Shown here one piece after another: positions 16,640-25,978 of a stretch of DNA of 64,000 nt. Source of the stretch: Lachnotalea sp. AF33-28 (GTDB lineage Bacteria; Bacillota; Clostridia; Lachnospirales; Lachnospiraceae). Position numbers and translations under genes: made by a program. The notes under the pieces are model-generated. The model was not told where the DNA came from. It saw only the letters and a list, made by a program, of their open reading frames with translations, and did not search any database. Where the stretch lies: the NCBI RefSeq assembly GCF_003477885.1, contig NZ_QUEE01000015.1:1-64000 (forward strand), in the 5' to 3' direction. Each line of letters opens with the position of its first letter. The first letter of the stretch is position 1.

Positions 16640-17668
16640 CTATATTTCTTCAAAGATGAATTCCAACTCAGCCACAACAATACAGTCTCCGTCCCGCAGT
16701 CTCACCGTATCCCCATTGGCAAGCCTCTTGCCATTTACTTTTGTCCCGTTAGTGGATCCCAGCTCATGCAGGCAGAATTCCCCATACTCATAGCTGATTT
16801 CCGCATGATGCCTGCTTACCGTCGGAAATCTTTGAAAGAAGTCTGGGTTTTCTCCTCCCGCATCCTGTGCTTTGCCTATCCTGAAAGGAAACTCTTCCAT
16901 ATATATATCCGGATATTGCTTGGGATCTTTGCTAAGAAGGCGCGCCTGCACCATCCTTTTGCCGCTGTGCGGCGCAAGCTCTGCGTCGGTCGCCCCCCTA
17001 AATACCTTTGCCACCTGATATCGGATAGATTCCCATACCGAGCCGGCACCCCTCTGGTCCGCCCCTGCCTCCGGGTAGATCATAGGAGCAGTTTCCTCTT
17101 CGGGTAAAGTATCCTCTTCGAAACTGCAAAACAGGTCCATCAGATCTCCCAGCCCGAAGTATTCATTCTGGCATATCTGATGCATTCCATAAACCGTCTT
17201 TACAGCTTCCGCATCCTTGTGATCAATGCGTTTAAGCAGAAATTCCACCAGTTCTTTCAATGAATTCTGCAGCGAATTGCCTTTGGCCGGAAGATAACAG
17301 AAGTAAATCCGGCCATCATCATCGCAGTAAATGTACATCGGATTCAACAACAGATGGTCTGCTTTGAGTAAATAGTTCTCCAGCTCTGCAGCCGCACCGT
17401 TAAGCTGTATAAACAGATTCTTAACTTCATCTATTCCTGTTTTCTTATCCTTCAGAACGGTATCCAGCGTATTCTTGCATGAGATTTCATAGAGAAGCTC
17501 AGCACCTTCGTCCCGGTGCCGGACCACTGCGCGCAGTACTCCTTTACAGTCCAGTTCCTGAAGCATCTTCATCTCGAATCCAAATACCGTTTCTTCATCT
17601 TCCACATCCACCACCAGATAATGGGTGTTGCGGTTATGCTCATACCGATACGGCATCGTGCTGTTCAC
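16640..17668 (-). CDS. DUF6382 and FHA domain protein, end of Tad pilus operon
   Basis: About 342 residues. The N-terminal 170 residues match the clostridial DUF6382 layout (NTHYLVVDVEDEETV, then a kinase-like helical region). The C-terminal 95 residues are a forkhead-associated domain with FRIGKA, the FPTVSRHHAEI phospho-threonine loop and LGSTNGTKVNGKRL. FHA domains bind phosphothreonine peptides, so the pilus machine may be controlled by Ser/Thr phosphorylation (inference). The GTG at 17668 is preferred for AGGAG seven bases upstream; an ATG four codons later is possible. It is the last gene of the Tad unit. Confidence 0.82.
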   Translation of the reverse strand: MNSTMPYRYEHNRNTHYLVVDVEDEETVFGFEMKMLQELDCKGVLRAVVRHRDEGAELLYEISCKNTLDTVLKDKKTGIDEVKNLFIQLNGAAAELENYLLKADHLLLNPMYIYCDDDGRIYFCYLPAKGNSLQNSLKELVEFLLKRIDHKDAEAVKTVYGMHQICQNEYFGLGDLMDLFCSFEEDTLPEEETAPMIYPEAGADQRGAGSVWESIRYQVAKVFRGATDAELAPHSGKRMVQARLLSKDPKQYPDIYMEEFPFRIGKAQDAGGENPDFFQRFPTVSRHHAEISYEYGEFCLHELGSTNGTKVNGKRLANGDTVRLRDGDCIVVAELEFIFEEI

Positions 17669-17714
17669 ATCTCCTCTCCTGCAGGTCATGGCTTCGGCAC
17701 ATCACGCATATAGC

Positions 17715-17990
17715 TCAGCGCAGCTCAAAGATCCTGCAGAGCCTAATAAATCGTACCGGATCTTCTGTTTTCTGCACATTAAGCAGCAGTTCCCGGCAGG
17801 TATCGTACTGGATCGTTACATTATTATAGAGATTCAGGGCCAGCCACAATACCGCCATAACCAGCATCACTGTCATAGGTACCAGGATAGATGCTTCTAT
17901 CGTATAACTGCCGGGCAGCCAGACAGCCGTATGGTATGTCCTCCCCTGTCTCCCTCCTGTCATGCGGGGGGCTTTTTTTATGGATCTCAT
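17715..17990 (-). CDS. TadE/TadF-like minor pilin (pseudopilin)
   Basis: 91 residues. After a basic leader it shows GSYTIEASILVPM, the prepilin processing context with the conserved Glu at +5 and then a 20-residue hydrophobic helix, as in TadE-type pseudopilins. The short C-terminal domain is charged with two cysteines. GGGAGGAG precedes the ATG. It lies just after the prepilin peptidase gene that would process it. Confidence 0.75.
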   Translation of the reverse strand: MRSIKKAPRMTGGRQGRTYHTAVWLPGSYTIEASILVPMTVMLVMAVLWLALNLYNNVTIQYDTCRELLLNVQKTEDPVRFIRLCRIFELR

Positions 17991-18005
17991 CCTGTTCTCC
18001 TCCCT

Positions 18006-18446
18006 TCACCTGCACACTACTTTCAGCACTTCCAATGCTGCAAACGAGACCAGCACGAATGGAGCCAGCGGCAGCGTTGTCTTTCTGCCTCCCATCTTTG
18101 TGACCAGCATACCGGTTCCCCACAGTCCGGCAAGCAGCAGGGACATCAGCAGCAAAAAAAGGTTTTCCCAAAAACCCAGATATACGCCGCTCACCATAAA
18201 CAATGCCGCGTCTCCCAGTCCGACTGCCCCTCCGGTGCCTAGAGAGACAGACAGCAGCACTGCGCCCGGCAAAGCCCCTAGAAACAGTCTGGCCAAAAGC
18301 GCAGGCTGCAGACCGGTCTGCATAATCATGACCCCTGCCCCTGTCAGCAGACCGGCTAAAAGTACCGTAAGCGGCAGCTGCCGGCGTTTTATATCGCACA
18401 GAGCGCAGATGGCTAACACTGCTGTCAGCAATAAGTTCACTATCAT
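18006..18446 (-). CDS. tadV: A24 prepilin peptidase (TadV/CpaA-like)
   Basis: 146 residues, mostly hydrophobic. It is an aspartic membrane protease that cleaves the leader of Flp-type prepilins. The two catalytic aspartates are visible: D18 in ICALCDIKRRQLP and D79 in the GLGD motif. The ATG at 18446 follows GGGGAGG and overlaps the stop of the preceding gene (ATGA), so the two are translationally coupled. It lacks the N-terminal methylase part of bifunctional PilD, as usual for Tad systems. Confidence 0.88.
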   Translation of the reverse strand: MIVNLLLTAVLAICALCDIKRRQLPLTVLLAGLLTGAGVMIMQTGLQPALLARLFLGALPGAVLLSVSLGTGGAVGLGDAALFMVSGVYLGFWENLFLLLMSLLLAGLWGTGMLVTKMGGRKTTLPLAPFVLVSFAALEVLKVVCR

Positions 18447-19411
18447 TTCTGTTTTCCTCCCCGCTTGCTGCAGCGGCTGCACAGCGGGCGGTCTCCAACC
18501 TGTGACAGCGGTATGGCTGTCACGCCTCTTTTAATACCGCTGCAGGCAAGACTTATGTGAAAACGGGTACCTTCACCCGTTATATAAACGGTATCAGGAA
18601 TCTTCCCTGCTTTGACGCAGAGTTCACATGGGTGGTAGCGGGCGCCATACTGATTTCTTTCCCGCTCAATCCCCGCATACGCAGCCTGCCGGACAGACAG
18701 ATTTAAATGCGTACAGTCCGCAAAGGTATGGTATACCGTCCCAGTTTCTGTTATATATACCATCTCTTTTGCAGCGGATTCTTCTCCGGGCCTTTCATCC
18801 CCCACCCAGGCGTGACGGTAACTTCTCTGCATCATCGGCACTCTGACCAGCGGAAGTGAGGGTGTGGGAAAAGCCGCTTCATAAGTCACCACCAGATCAA
18901 TATTGTTGTCTTCATCCGGCAGGCGGCTGCTGTAAAAGGAGAGACCCGAAGCTCCGTTTACGATACAGGAATGATCGAGCCGTTCCCGCCCCGCCTCTTT
19001 CAGCACCGCATTCTTCGCACCCGCAAGCGATAATACATAGACTGCGCTCTCTCCCACCCATTCCATAAACCTTGAATCCGTGGCTGCCGCCTGTCCGAGC
19101 ATTTGTTCCGCATACGCGTATCTGGCCAATTTTCGGGATGTGTTCTCCAGCGCCTGCTGGATATACATATAATCGCACAGCATCAGCAGCGGGTACAGAA
19201 GACAACACATCATTATAAGAAAGACAGGGAGCGTGACAGCCGCTTCTACGGTAAGGCTGCCCCGCACAGCCGGCCGCCGGGGAGGAATGTCTGCAGACAC
19301 CCTTTTCACGCAATTACCGCAGCGTATCCATTTGCAGCTTTCACTATGCGCCTTTGTACCTGGAGAGGTCTTTGTTTGTTTTTTTAATGAGGCAATTGCT
19401 GAAAAGGGCAT
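18443..19411 (-). CDS. TadE-like protein with duplicated His/Cys domain
   Basis: 322 residues. Residues about 50-75 carry RGSLTVEAAVTLPVF followed by a hydrophobic helix, a TadE-type pseudopilin start. The C-terminal 100 residues hold two copies of one pattern: VYIT..GT..H....C, about 30 residues, then PCELC (first copy) or PLCSRC (second copy). Each copy could bind a metal through His and three Cys, or form disulfides outside the cell (inference). GGGAGGAG precedes the ATG at 19411. It overlaps the prepilin peptidase gene by four bases. The domain pair is unusual for a pilin-like protein. Confidence 0.7.
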   Translation of the reverse strand: MPFSAIASLKKQTKTSPGTKAHSESCKWIRCGNCVKRVSADIPPRRPAVRGSLTVEAAVTLPVFLIMMCCLLYPLLMLCDYMYIQQALENTSRKLARYAYAEQMLGQAAATDSRFMEWVGESAVYVLSLAGAKNAVLKEAGRERLDHSCIVNGASGLSFYSSRLPDEDNNIDLVVTYEAAFPTPSLPLVRVPMMQRSYRHAWVGDERPGEESAAKEMVYITETGTVYHTFADCTHLNLSVRQAAYAGIERERNQYGARYHPCELCVKAGKIPDTVYITGEGTRFHISLACSGIKRGVTAIPLSQVGDRPLCSRCSKRGGKQK

Positions 19412-19429
19412 CTGCAGACACTCCTCCCT

Positions 19430-21331
19430 TCAATACGCGGCTGTCAGGTCATTTGTTATGCAGAACCTGTCCGTCTCCAGAAACGGGCTTTTGAATATCC
19501 GTCTTCCTGACAGGGCTATTTGTGCAGTAAACCCGGCACAGCATTGTTCTATGCAAAACCCAGGGATACTTTTTCTCATATGATACTCCACCGCATCCAT
19601 GGCTCGAAAAGCTTTTTGCTCCCGATTCTTCAAAAGAAGCAGTATCCTAAGATACCATTTATATGTAAGGCCGCCCGTGCCTTCCTCTATTTTCATTTCC
19701 CGCAGCCGGAAAATCTGCTCAACTGTCATATGCCAGTCCTTTGCGGTTTTTATTAACCCGACTTTCTCACCGGCCAGAAGCAGCCGTACATCATAGACCG
19801 ACTCGGCAAAGGCCCAGGCGGACAGTATCAGAAATGTCACCACAGCGATCAGCGGCCCTATTCCCGTAAACCCCACAAGCCCTACAGCCAGAGCCTCCGC
19901 CTGCTGCCGCTTTGCCCGATCCGTATACAGATAGATGAGATTGAGCCCCTCCCTCATAAGCAGCAGCTGTCCGGCCGCCTCCGCCAGGTTCTCCCTGTCG
20001 GAATCCGAACCGCCGATCATATACTCCAGATCATACACATTATCGTCTTTCTCATCGGTAAAGCAGTCAAACTGAGCTGCCAGATATTCGTTAAACAAGG
20101 CTGCATCACGGATTGTTATCTGTTTTAGGCTCTTTGGTCCCATGGCCGCGGTCAGGCGTTTTGACGGGATGTCATCTGTCATGTTTCTTTCAGAGAGTTT
20201 TTCATCTCCATCCAGCACCAGCGCAAGGATCCCCTTTGTTTTCAACTCCTTTACTGTGCGAAGAAAACGGGCTCCCCCCGATTCTCCCGATATGTTCTCT
20301 GAAACAGGGAACATCTGTGTAAAATCCAAATTTCCCAGGAGTCCTGTCAGCTGCTCAAGCGACTGTTTCTGCGGCTGCTCCTGCGGCTGTTCCTGTGAAG
20401 TCTCCACTTGTGCAGGCGGAGCCCATCCGGCCAGCTGCTCCAGTATGTCCAGCTTTTCCTTCAGCGCACTGTCCACCTGCATCACCTGAAGATACCGTTC
20501 TCCCGATTCCTCTATATAAGAATTTACAGAAGTGATCTGCTGATCCACCATCTGCCGGAAGTCTTCCTCCAGCTGTTCCCTCTGCACTGCAAACTCATCC
20601 GTAATGGAGGAAAAACCGCGCTTCAGTGATTCCGAAAGACTCTGGTACTGCTGTGTCCGTCCTATCCCATCCTGAAGCAGCTTTAATATGGTGGCTGCCT
20701 GATTTTGGATACCTTTCGCGTCCATCCCATCGGACCAGCCGTTCACAAGGCTGTGCAGCCCCTCTGTTTCTCTTTTAAGGGCGGAAAGTCCGTCACTAAG
20801 TTTTGCCGTCAGTGTCTCAAGTCCAAACAGTTCCTCCGACCAGCTGCCGATTCGGTTCATGAATTGTGAAACCCACTGGCTCTGTTCGGCAATGCGCTTA
20901 TAAAAATCTGTTTCTTCCAAAAGTTCCTCCACAATCCCATAGCGCATGTAATCCGCCGCAGACTGTATAAAGACCGCGCCGCCGTCATCAGCAGCGCATC
21001 TTCTGTATGTAACCTGTACGCTGTCCACCGTAAAAGGGGTCCAGCTGCCGCATTCCCCATACCGATCCAGATAATTTTGTATCCGGCCGGGCAGATTGCC
21101 GTCATCATAGCAGTACAGAAGCCCGAACCGCCGAAACAGTTCCGTGCTGTATTCCGCCGTAACAGATTCCATTGCCGAATCCATCGCGATCTCCATCTGT
21201 AACTTCAGAACATGGCTGCGGGCGGTCTCCAATATACCGCAGAGCACGGATACAAGCAATACCAGTATAAGGCTTAAAAATATCGTGATTTGACCCTGAA
21301 ACACGGGGACCTCTTTACGTCCTGTATCCAT
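19430..21331 (-). CDS. DUF5702 protein of the Tad locus
   Basis: 633 residues. The N-terminus GQITIFLSLILVLLVSVLCG is a membrane anchor with a TadE/TadG-like start (E.AR...). A long extracellular helical region follows, with a Gln/Glu/Pro-rich linker (EQPQEQPQ) near residue 310, and a further hydrophobic stretch near 500-520. Such DUF5702 proteins accompany clostridial Tad loci and are probably the large pseudopilin or pilus-associated component (inference). It starts at an ATG that overlaps the flp stop codon (TGATG). Confidence 0.75.
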   Translation of the reverse strand: MDTGRKEVPVFQGQITIFLSLILVLLVSVLCGILETARSHVLKLQMEIAMDSAMESVTAEYSTELFRRFGLLYCYDDGNLPGRIQNYLDRYGECGSWTPFTVDSVQVTYRRCAADDGGAVFIQSAADYMRYGIVEELLEETDFYKRIAEQSQWVSQFMNRIGSWSEELFGLETLTAKLSDGLSALKRETEGLHSLVNGWSDGMDAKGIQNQAATILKLLQDGIGRTQQYQSLSESLKRGFSSITDEFAVQREQLEEDFRQMVDQQITSVNSYIEESGERYLQVMQVDSALKEKLDILEQLAGWAPPAQVETSQEQPQEQPQKQSLEQLTGLLGNLDFTQMFPVSENISGESGGARFLRTVKELKTKGILALVLDGDEKLSERNMTDDIPSKRLTAAMGPKSLKQITIRDAALFNEYLAAQFDCFTDEKDDNVYDLEYMIGGSDSDRENLAEAAGQLLLMREGLNLIYLYTDRAKRQQAEALAVGLVGFTGIGPLIAVVTFLILSAWAFAESVYDVRLLLAGEKVGLIKTAKDWHMTVEQIFRLREMKIEEGTGGLTYKWYLRILLLLKNREQKAFRAMDAVEYHMRKSIPGFCIEQCCAGFTAQIALSGRRIFKSPFLETDRFCITNDLTAAY

Positions 21332-21501
21332 CAGTACAGCGCCCCCGCCTTTGCGTTAACACTTTCGAATATCCTGGTGATTAACGCTATCAGCTGCGTT
21401 CTGAAGATCATTACCAACGCCAGGATGACGACCAATATCAGAAGGACTTCTACCACACCGGCTCCTCTTCTGTCCTTCCATAACCGCTTCATTCTGCCCA
21501 T
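21331..21501 (-). CDS. flp: Flp-type pilin subunit
   Basis: 56 residues, easy to miss because of its size. It begins MGRMKRLWKDRRGAGVVEVL, with a basic leader, a Gly-Ala-Gly cleavage region, the conserved Glu at VVEVL, and then a hydrophobic helix of about 20 residues, ending AKAGALY. This is the pattern of Flp1-like major pilins. GGAGG stands six bases before the ATG. It lies between the tadC-like gene and the DUF5702 gene and overlaps the latter by one base. Length fits other Flp pilins (50-70). Confidence 0.85.
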   Translation of the reverse strand: MGRMKRLWKDRRGAGVVEVLLILVVILALVMIFRTQLIALITRIFESVNAKAGALY

Positions 21502-21521
21502 ATAAATCCTCCTTCTGCATA

Positions 21522-22988
21522 CTAAAACTGAAAAGATAAAAACACCGGCACGATTACAATTGCTACTACGATTCCAAACATCATAAACATGGGCAGCATC
21601 AGTTTGGTGGACGCTTCCTGCCCCAGCCGCCTGGCATGATCCTTCTGCTCCCGGAACGCCGCTTCGGATTCCTGTCTAAGCAGCAGAAGCAAATCCCTGC
21701 TGCCCTTTTTCAGATTTTGTTCCAGCAAGTTTCCAAGCTTAATATAGCAGTACAGCCCACAGCGCTGTCCAAATGCCCTGTACGCACTGTTTTCATACAT
21801 GCCGCCCTCCATACAGTGAAGCGCATACCCCATCTCCTCATAGGCCGGCCGTTTTCCCCTGTCTGACGCCGCCTCCGTACCGGTGTAATCCGCCCATATA
21901 CGTTCCCATGCCCTGCGCACCGTCATTCCGGCCCCGATCAGTACGGTCAGCTTCGCCACCAGAGAAGGATAATCCTCCAGCAGCTGCTTCTGCTTCTCAT
22001 CCTGCTGCCGCTTTAATTTTTGGTCGCTGGATACGGCAGGCAGCACCACACAGGCTATACCAAGTACCAGCAGCGTCTCCCACCCCGTACGGTCCTTAGG
22101 AAAGCTGTATTTTAACCGTTTTCCCTCAAAGCTGTCAGGGAGCCTGACAAGCGGCTCATCCGCAGCTTTTTCCGCCTGCTGTTCCAGTTTTGCCTTAAGC
22201 TTTGCCGCAGCTTTCTCCTCCTCTGACCTGACAGGCGGCATCACCCTCACATAAATCCTCTCCGTATACTCATATTCCTGATATTTTAATACAGCCTCCA
22301 GCCACACAAGCTGCCCTTCCTCAGGACACTGGCCGTTGTTCACATGTCCCAGCGCATCCAGGCAGTCCGTATATTCCACCGACCATTCCACCTGTATGCC
22401 GGTTCCTTTCACCGTGGCCGGAAGGATCAAATCCGTACGCACCTCATCCGCAGACGGATTTTCTCCCAGCATCAGATTTCTTAGCGCATCGCCTGCCTGA
22501 CGCATGATTTCACCGATTTGTGAACCTGCATACTGCATTGCCGGAATTTCAACTGTCAGCTTTGCAGGCTCTGATCCCAATCCTTCCACTTCCAGCAGAT
22601 ATTCCCGGTCCGCCTCTCCGTACCCCGGCCTGTCCAGCCCGTCTGCCGGATCCGGCCGGGCCGCGGCGGCCAAATTGCAGGCATACGCCAGGGATAAAAC
22701 CAGGGATAATACCACCGCCGCAATGGACAGTGCCATGCGTTTTCCCTCATACACCTTCAGTTCCCACTCCACGTCCTGCTTATAAAGCAGGCTCTGCAGC
22801 CGTGAGCGTTTCTTATTAAAAGCCGTTTTTACCGGCAGATGCTGTGCCAGATACCAGCCACAGGGGTATAAACAGCGCAGCGGGTGTGCGTGCCGGTCCA
22901 GCATGCAGAAAAGTTGTCTGTCGTGCCGGCAGGTAAGAAGTATAAACAGAAGCATGGCCGCCAGCGCCAACGAGATTATCCAAATCAC
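21522..22988 (-). CDS. tadC: TadC-like pilus platform protein with inserted outer domain
   Basis: 488 residues. The C-terminal third is a type II secretion F domain (LTVLIGAGMTVRRAWERI, later two hydrophobic helices), part of the inner-membrane platform. Unlike ordinary TadC (about 300 residues), it has a membrane segment near 75-95 and then a region of about 190 residues containing a beta-rich stretch (GTGIQVEWSVEYTD, YEYTERIYVRV) before the next membrane helix at about 300-320. The insert is probably outside the cell and could contact the pilus (inference). It overlaps tadB by four bases. Confidence 0.8.
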   Translation of the reverse strand: MIWIISLALAAMLLFILLTCRHDRQLFCMLDRHAHPLRCLYPCGWYLAQHLPVKTAFNKKRSRLQSLLYKQDVEWELKVYEGKRMALSIAAVVLSLVLSLAYACNLAAAARPDPADGLDRPGYGEADREYLLEVEGLGSEPAKLTVEIPAMQYAGSQIGEIMRQAGDALRNLMLGENPSADEVRTDLILPATVKGTGIQVEWSVEYTDCLDALGHVNNGQCPEEGQLVWLEAVLKYQEYEYTERIYVRVMPPVRSEEEKAAAKLKAKLEQQAEKAADEPLVRLPDSFEGKRLKYSFPKDRTGWETLLVLGIACVVLPAVSSDQKLKRQQDEKQKQLLEDYPSLVAKLTVLIGAGMTVRRAWERIWADYTGTEAASDRGKRPAYEEMGYALHCMEGGMYENSAYRAFGQRCGLYCYIKLGNLLEQNLKKGSRDLLLLLRQESEAAFREQKDHARRLGQEASTKLMLPMFMMFGIVVAIVIVPVFLSFQF

Positions 22989-23695
22989 AGTCCCACCTCG
23001 ATTCCCGATATCTTATCCGCCAGATACAGTGCCGCCAGGTAAAGGCCGAGGCAGACTGTCATGATCACCCTCCCAAGGGCCGTGGTATAGAGGATATCCA
23101 GAAAACCACCCGCCCCTGCATTCATATAGAGGATGATTCCTAACGGCATCAGGCTCATTATCCTGTTTTGCAGTTTTACCGACGCTGTCAGCGTAACTAT
23201 TTCTTCCCGTACGCCGAGCTTATCCCCTATCGTATCTGAAGTTCGGCGGATCACCGCAGTCAGGTCTCCTCCCATCCTTCTCGCGATATAAAAAATCTGT
23301 GCAAAGACGACGATATCCTCCCTTGGATTGCGGTCAGCGAATTCCCGCCATACCTCATCCACAGGTCTGTTCAGTTCCAGCTGCCTGACCATGCGCGACA
23401 GTTCCAGAGCCATGGATGATTCCGCTCCGTAAAGCCTTTTCATCTCCTTCTCCGCTTCCCGCATCGCATTTTCCATGGAATAACCGGTCTCCAGGGAGGC
23501 TGATACCGCCATGATGCAGTCTTTAAACTGCAGGAGCAGTTCCTCTCCGTCTTTTTCTTTCCTCCGCCGTTTCATTTCTTTCGCGAGAAATACCGCCGGC
23601 AGCAGAGCCGCCGCGAGGATCAGAACCGTACTTCCATAAAATACATACAGAAAACATGCGGAGATCACATACCCTCTTATCAGGTCAGCCAGCAT
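22985..23695 (-). CDS. tadB: TadB-like pilus platform protein
   Basis: About 236 residues from the ATG at 23695, which overlaps the end of the ATPase gene by 11 bases and has GGAG ten bases upstream. A longer frame upstream has no ribosome site and lies inside the ATPase gene. Two N-terminal hydrophobic segments are followed by a type II secretion F domain (LETGYSMENAMREAEKEM, then IARRMGGDLTAVIRRTSD) and two C-terminal helices. It pairs with TadC in the inner membrane. Confidence 0.87.
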   Translation of the reverse strand: MLADLIRGYVISACFLYVFYGSTVLILAAALLPAVFLAKEMKRRRKEKDGEELLLQFKDCIMAVSASLETGYSMENAMREAEKEMKRLYGAESSMALELSRMVRQLELNRPVDEVWREFADRNPREDIVVFAQIFYIARRMGGDLTAVIRRTSDTIGDKLGVREEIVTLTASVKLQNRIMSLMPLGIILYMNAGAGGFLDILYTTALGRVIMTVCLGLYLAALYLADKISGIEVGL

Positions 23696-24944
23696 TCTGC
23701 CCGTTCTCCGGAAGCCTTTCCTGCCCCTGCTTCCACAGGCCCGCGGCCTCTGCTTTTTGGGTGTTTTCAAGCTTATTGCCCGTCGCTTTGAGTTCACCTC
23801 TGACCCTGCCGTTTTCCTCTTCCCCGCACTCCTTGAACTCATAGAGCGGATGCATGTTGACTTTTCCGTTTTCGTAACCAGTTACCTCCGTTATGGAAAG
23901 GACTCTCCTGCTCCGGTCCCTAAGTCTCCCCAGATGAATCAAAATATCTATGGCAGAGCCTATCTGCCCCCGGATCGCCTCCAGCGGCAGATCCGCGCCC
24001 ATCAATGCCATCATTTCCAGACGGTTCAACATATCGGCAGGGCTGTTTCCATGTCCGGTGGAGAGGGAACCGTCATGTCCCGTATTCATCGCAGAAAGCA
24101 TATCCAGCGCCTCTCCCGATCGGACCTCTCCTACGATGATCCGGTTCGGCCTCATGCGCAGGCTGGCCCGGATCAGGTCGCGGATCGAAACCTGGCCGGA
24201 TCCCTGCAGGCTGGCATTTCTTGCTTCCAGCCTCACCAGATCAGGAATACCCGAAAGCTGCAGTTCCGCAGAGTCCTCGATGGTGATTACCCGTTCATCT
24301 TCCGGTATGAATCCAGACAGTGCATTTAAAAAAGTGGTTTTGCCCGATCCGGTGCCGCCGCTTATGAATATGTTGTAGCCAGACCTTACAAGCAGCTCTA
24401 AAAAGGCGGCGGCTTCATATGTGATCGCCCCCCACTCCACCAGCTGTTTCATTGTAATGGGGGACTTGGGGAATTTGCGGATCGTCACCACAGGTCCGTT
24501 CAAAGCGATCGGCGGCAGCACCACATGCACCCTGGATCCGTCGGTAAGCCGCGCATCTACGATGGGTGAAGCCTCGTTGACGACCCGGTTCACGCCGGAT
24601 ACAATATGCTGTATCACATCCTCCAGCTTCTCCGGAGAACTAAAGCGGCAGGGGCAGCGCGCGATCCGGCCGTGTTTTTCTATAAAGATATCCTCCGGCC
24701 CGTTGATCATAATTTCCGTTATCTCACAGTCATCCACCAGGTCCTGAATCACATCCAGTCCCCGTATGGCCGCATACAGCCGCCGGCGCAGTTCGGTCCG
24801 CTCGCTTAAGGTCAGCATATTTTCCCTGCCCGCATCCAGTATTGCTTTGTCGATATTTTTATAGAGAAGGTCGTCCGGCAATTCCCGGGAAATATCGGCG
24901 GAACGCATGACTGCCTCCTTGAGTCCGGCTACCAGTTCCTCCAT
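23685..24944 (-). CDS. cpaF: CpaF/TadA-family pilus assembly ATPase
   Basis: 419 residues from the ATG at 24944 (GGAGG eight bases upstream, TGATG overlap with the tadZ stop). It is a hexameric secretion ATPase that powers Flp pilus assembly. Seen: VVTIRKF, Walker A GGTGSGKT at 196-203, the Asp box IIVGEVRSGEALDML, and the Walker B/His-box region TGHDGSLSTGHGNS. The last 40 residues are basic and extend past the usual end. Immediate neighbours tadZ and tadB fit the role. Confidence 0.93.
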   Translation of the reverse strand: MEELVAGLKEAVMRSADISRELPDDLLYKNIDKAILDAGRENMLTLSERTELRRRLYAAIRGLDVIQDLVDDCEITEIMINGPEDIFIEKHGRIARCPCRFSSPEKLEDVIQHIVSGVNRVVNEASPIVDARLTDGSRVHVVLPPIALNGPVVTIRKFPKSPITMKQLVEWGAITYEAAAFLELLVRSGYNIFISGGTGSGKTTFLNALSGFIPEDERVITIEDSAELQLSGIPDLVRLEARNASLQGSGQVSIRDLIRASLRMRPNRIIVGEVRSGEALDMLSAMNTGHDGSLSTGHGNSPADMLNRLEMMALMGADLPLEAIRGQIGSAIDILIHLGRLRDRSRRVLSITEVTGYENGKVNMHPLYEFKECGEEENGRVRGELKATGNKLENTQKAEAAGLWKQGQERLPENGQNAG

Positions 24945-25957
24945 CAGCCGCTTCCTCCGCCGTCCTGTAAGACGTCCCTGATGTATCCGCCGACATTGCT
25001 CCACATAACCTGTTCAAACCAGCAGCCCCGTCCCTCTGATCTCTTTAGTCTGGGAAATCTAAGGCGCACCGTACGCTCCTCCAGGGCCGTCAGCTTTCTG
25101 GCGGCCAGATAGGACTGGTAGGACTGCATCTTTGCAGCCGATACCTCATCCTCTCTTTCCGGCATATAAATGCGGTCGCACTGTTCCAGCAGCCTGACCG
25201 GTTCCCTGAAATCTTCTCCGATATCCAGCACGACCGACTCATAGCCTCCGTAAACCGCCATCTGCCGGACAAACTCGCCGATATCTTCCGCCTTTAACTC
25301 CCATATATCCTCCGGACAGGCACACGGAGCAATGATATCCAGGCCGTCTATGCTTTCCAGCATGTGTGCCGCCTGTTCATACCAGCAGCTGTCATTGCGG
25401 TAATAATATAAGATATCCGCTAGATCATAGCTGAAGCTTCTCTGAAACAGCCTGCTAAAATCGGAAAATGTGTCAAAGCTTATCAGAAGTGTCCGCCCTT
25501 TTCTGGCCTGTATCCATCCGCAGATTACTGCAAAGGTTGTTTTCAGACAGCGCTTGACCGGCGAATATACGCCTGTCAGCCCGGCAGCATGTTTCATCAC
25601 ATGCAGACCCAAAAGCGCTTCCTGGTTCTGTGCTGCATAGCAGGCCAGCGCCTCCTTCACCACCCCGTCGGAGGACTGGTATTTATAGACAACAGGGAAC
25701 TCCGCCTTTACGGCGCCCGTGCGTTCCTCTGTCAGGATCACGATCCGCCGTATGTTTTTCAGTTCACGTATCCGGTCAGTCAGCACGTTTTCCGATACCA
25801 GGAGCAGATCGATCTCCTGCTTATCTGCGCGTTCCTCCAACAGTGCGGCATCCGTGAACGCACATACAGTGAACGCGGAATTTTGCTTTCTTCCGATGTA
25901 GTCGGCCAGCCGGACCGAATACTCCGGCTCCTGATCGAGAACAGCGATAAAGCGCAT
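24944..25957 (-). CDS. tadZ: TadZ/CpaE-like localisation protein
   Basis: 337 residues. The N-terminal 120 residues resemble a receiver-like fold (RFIAVLDQEPEYSVRLADYI), and the rest a MinD/ParA-like domain, as in TadZ and CpaE, which place the pilus machine at its site in the cell. The usual P-loop is degenerate: the expected GGxGKT position reads as VYSPVKRCLKTTFAVICG, so ATP hydrolysis is doubtful. It is the first gene of the Tad operon, preceded by AGGAGG, two copies of the two-hairpin element and a promoter. Confidence 0.75.
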   Translation of the reverse strand: MRFIAVLDQEPEYSVRLADYIGRKQNSAFTVCAFTDAALLEERADKQEIDLLLVSENVLTDRIRELKNIRRIVILTEERTGAVKAEFPVVYKYQSSDGVVKEALACYAAQNQEALLGLHVMKHAAGLTGVYSPVKRCLKTTFAVICGWIQARKGRTLLISFDTFSDFSRLFQRSFSYDLADILYYYRNDSCWYEQAAHMLESIDGLDIIAPCACPEDIWELKAEDIGEFVRQMAVYGGYESVVLDIGEDFREPVRLLEQCDRIYMPEREDEVSAAKMQSYQSYLAARKLTALEERTVRLRFPRLKRSEGRGCWFEQVMWSNVGGYIRDVLQDGGGSG

Positions 25958-25978
25958 GCCTGCACTCCTCCTTTCTTA

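Noticed and set aside
22985..23842. Longer 285-residue start for TadB
   Set aside because: The extra 49 residues overlap the ATPase gene in another frame, are Arg/Lys-rich and lack a ribosome site; the ATG at 23695 has one.
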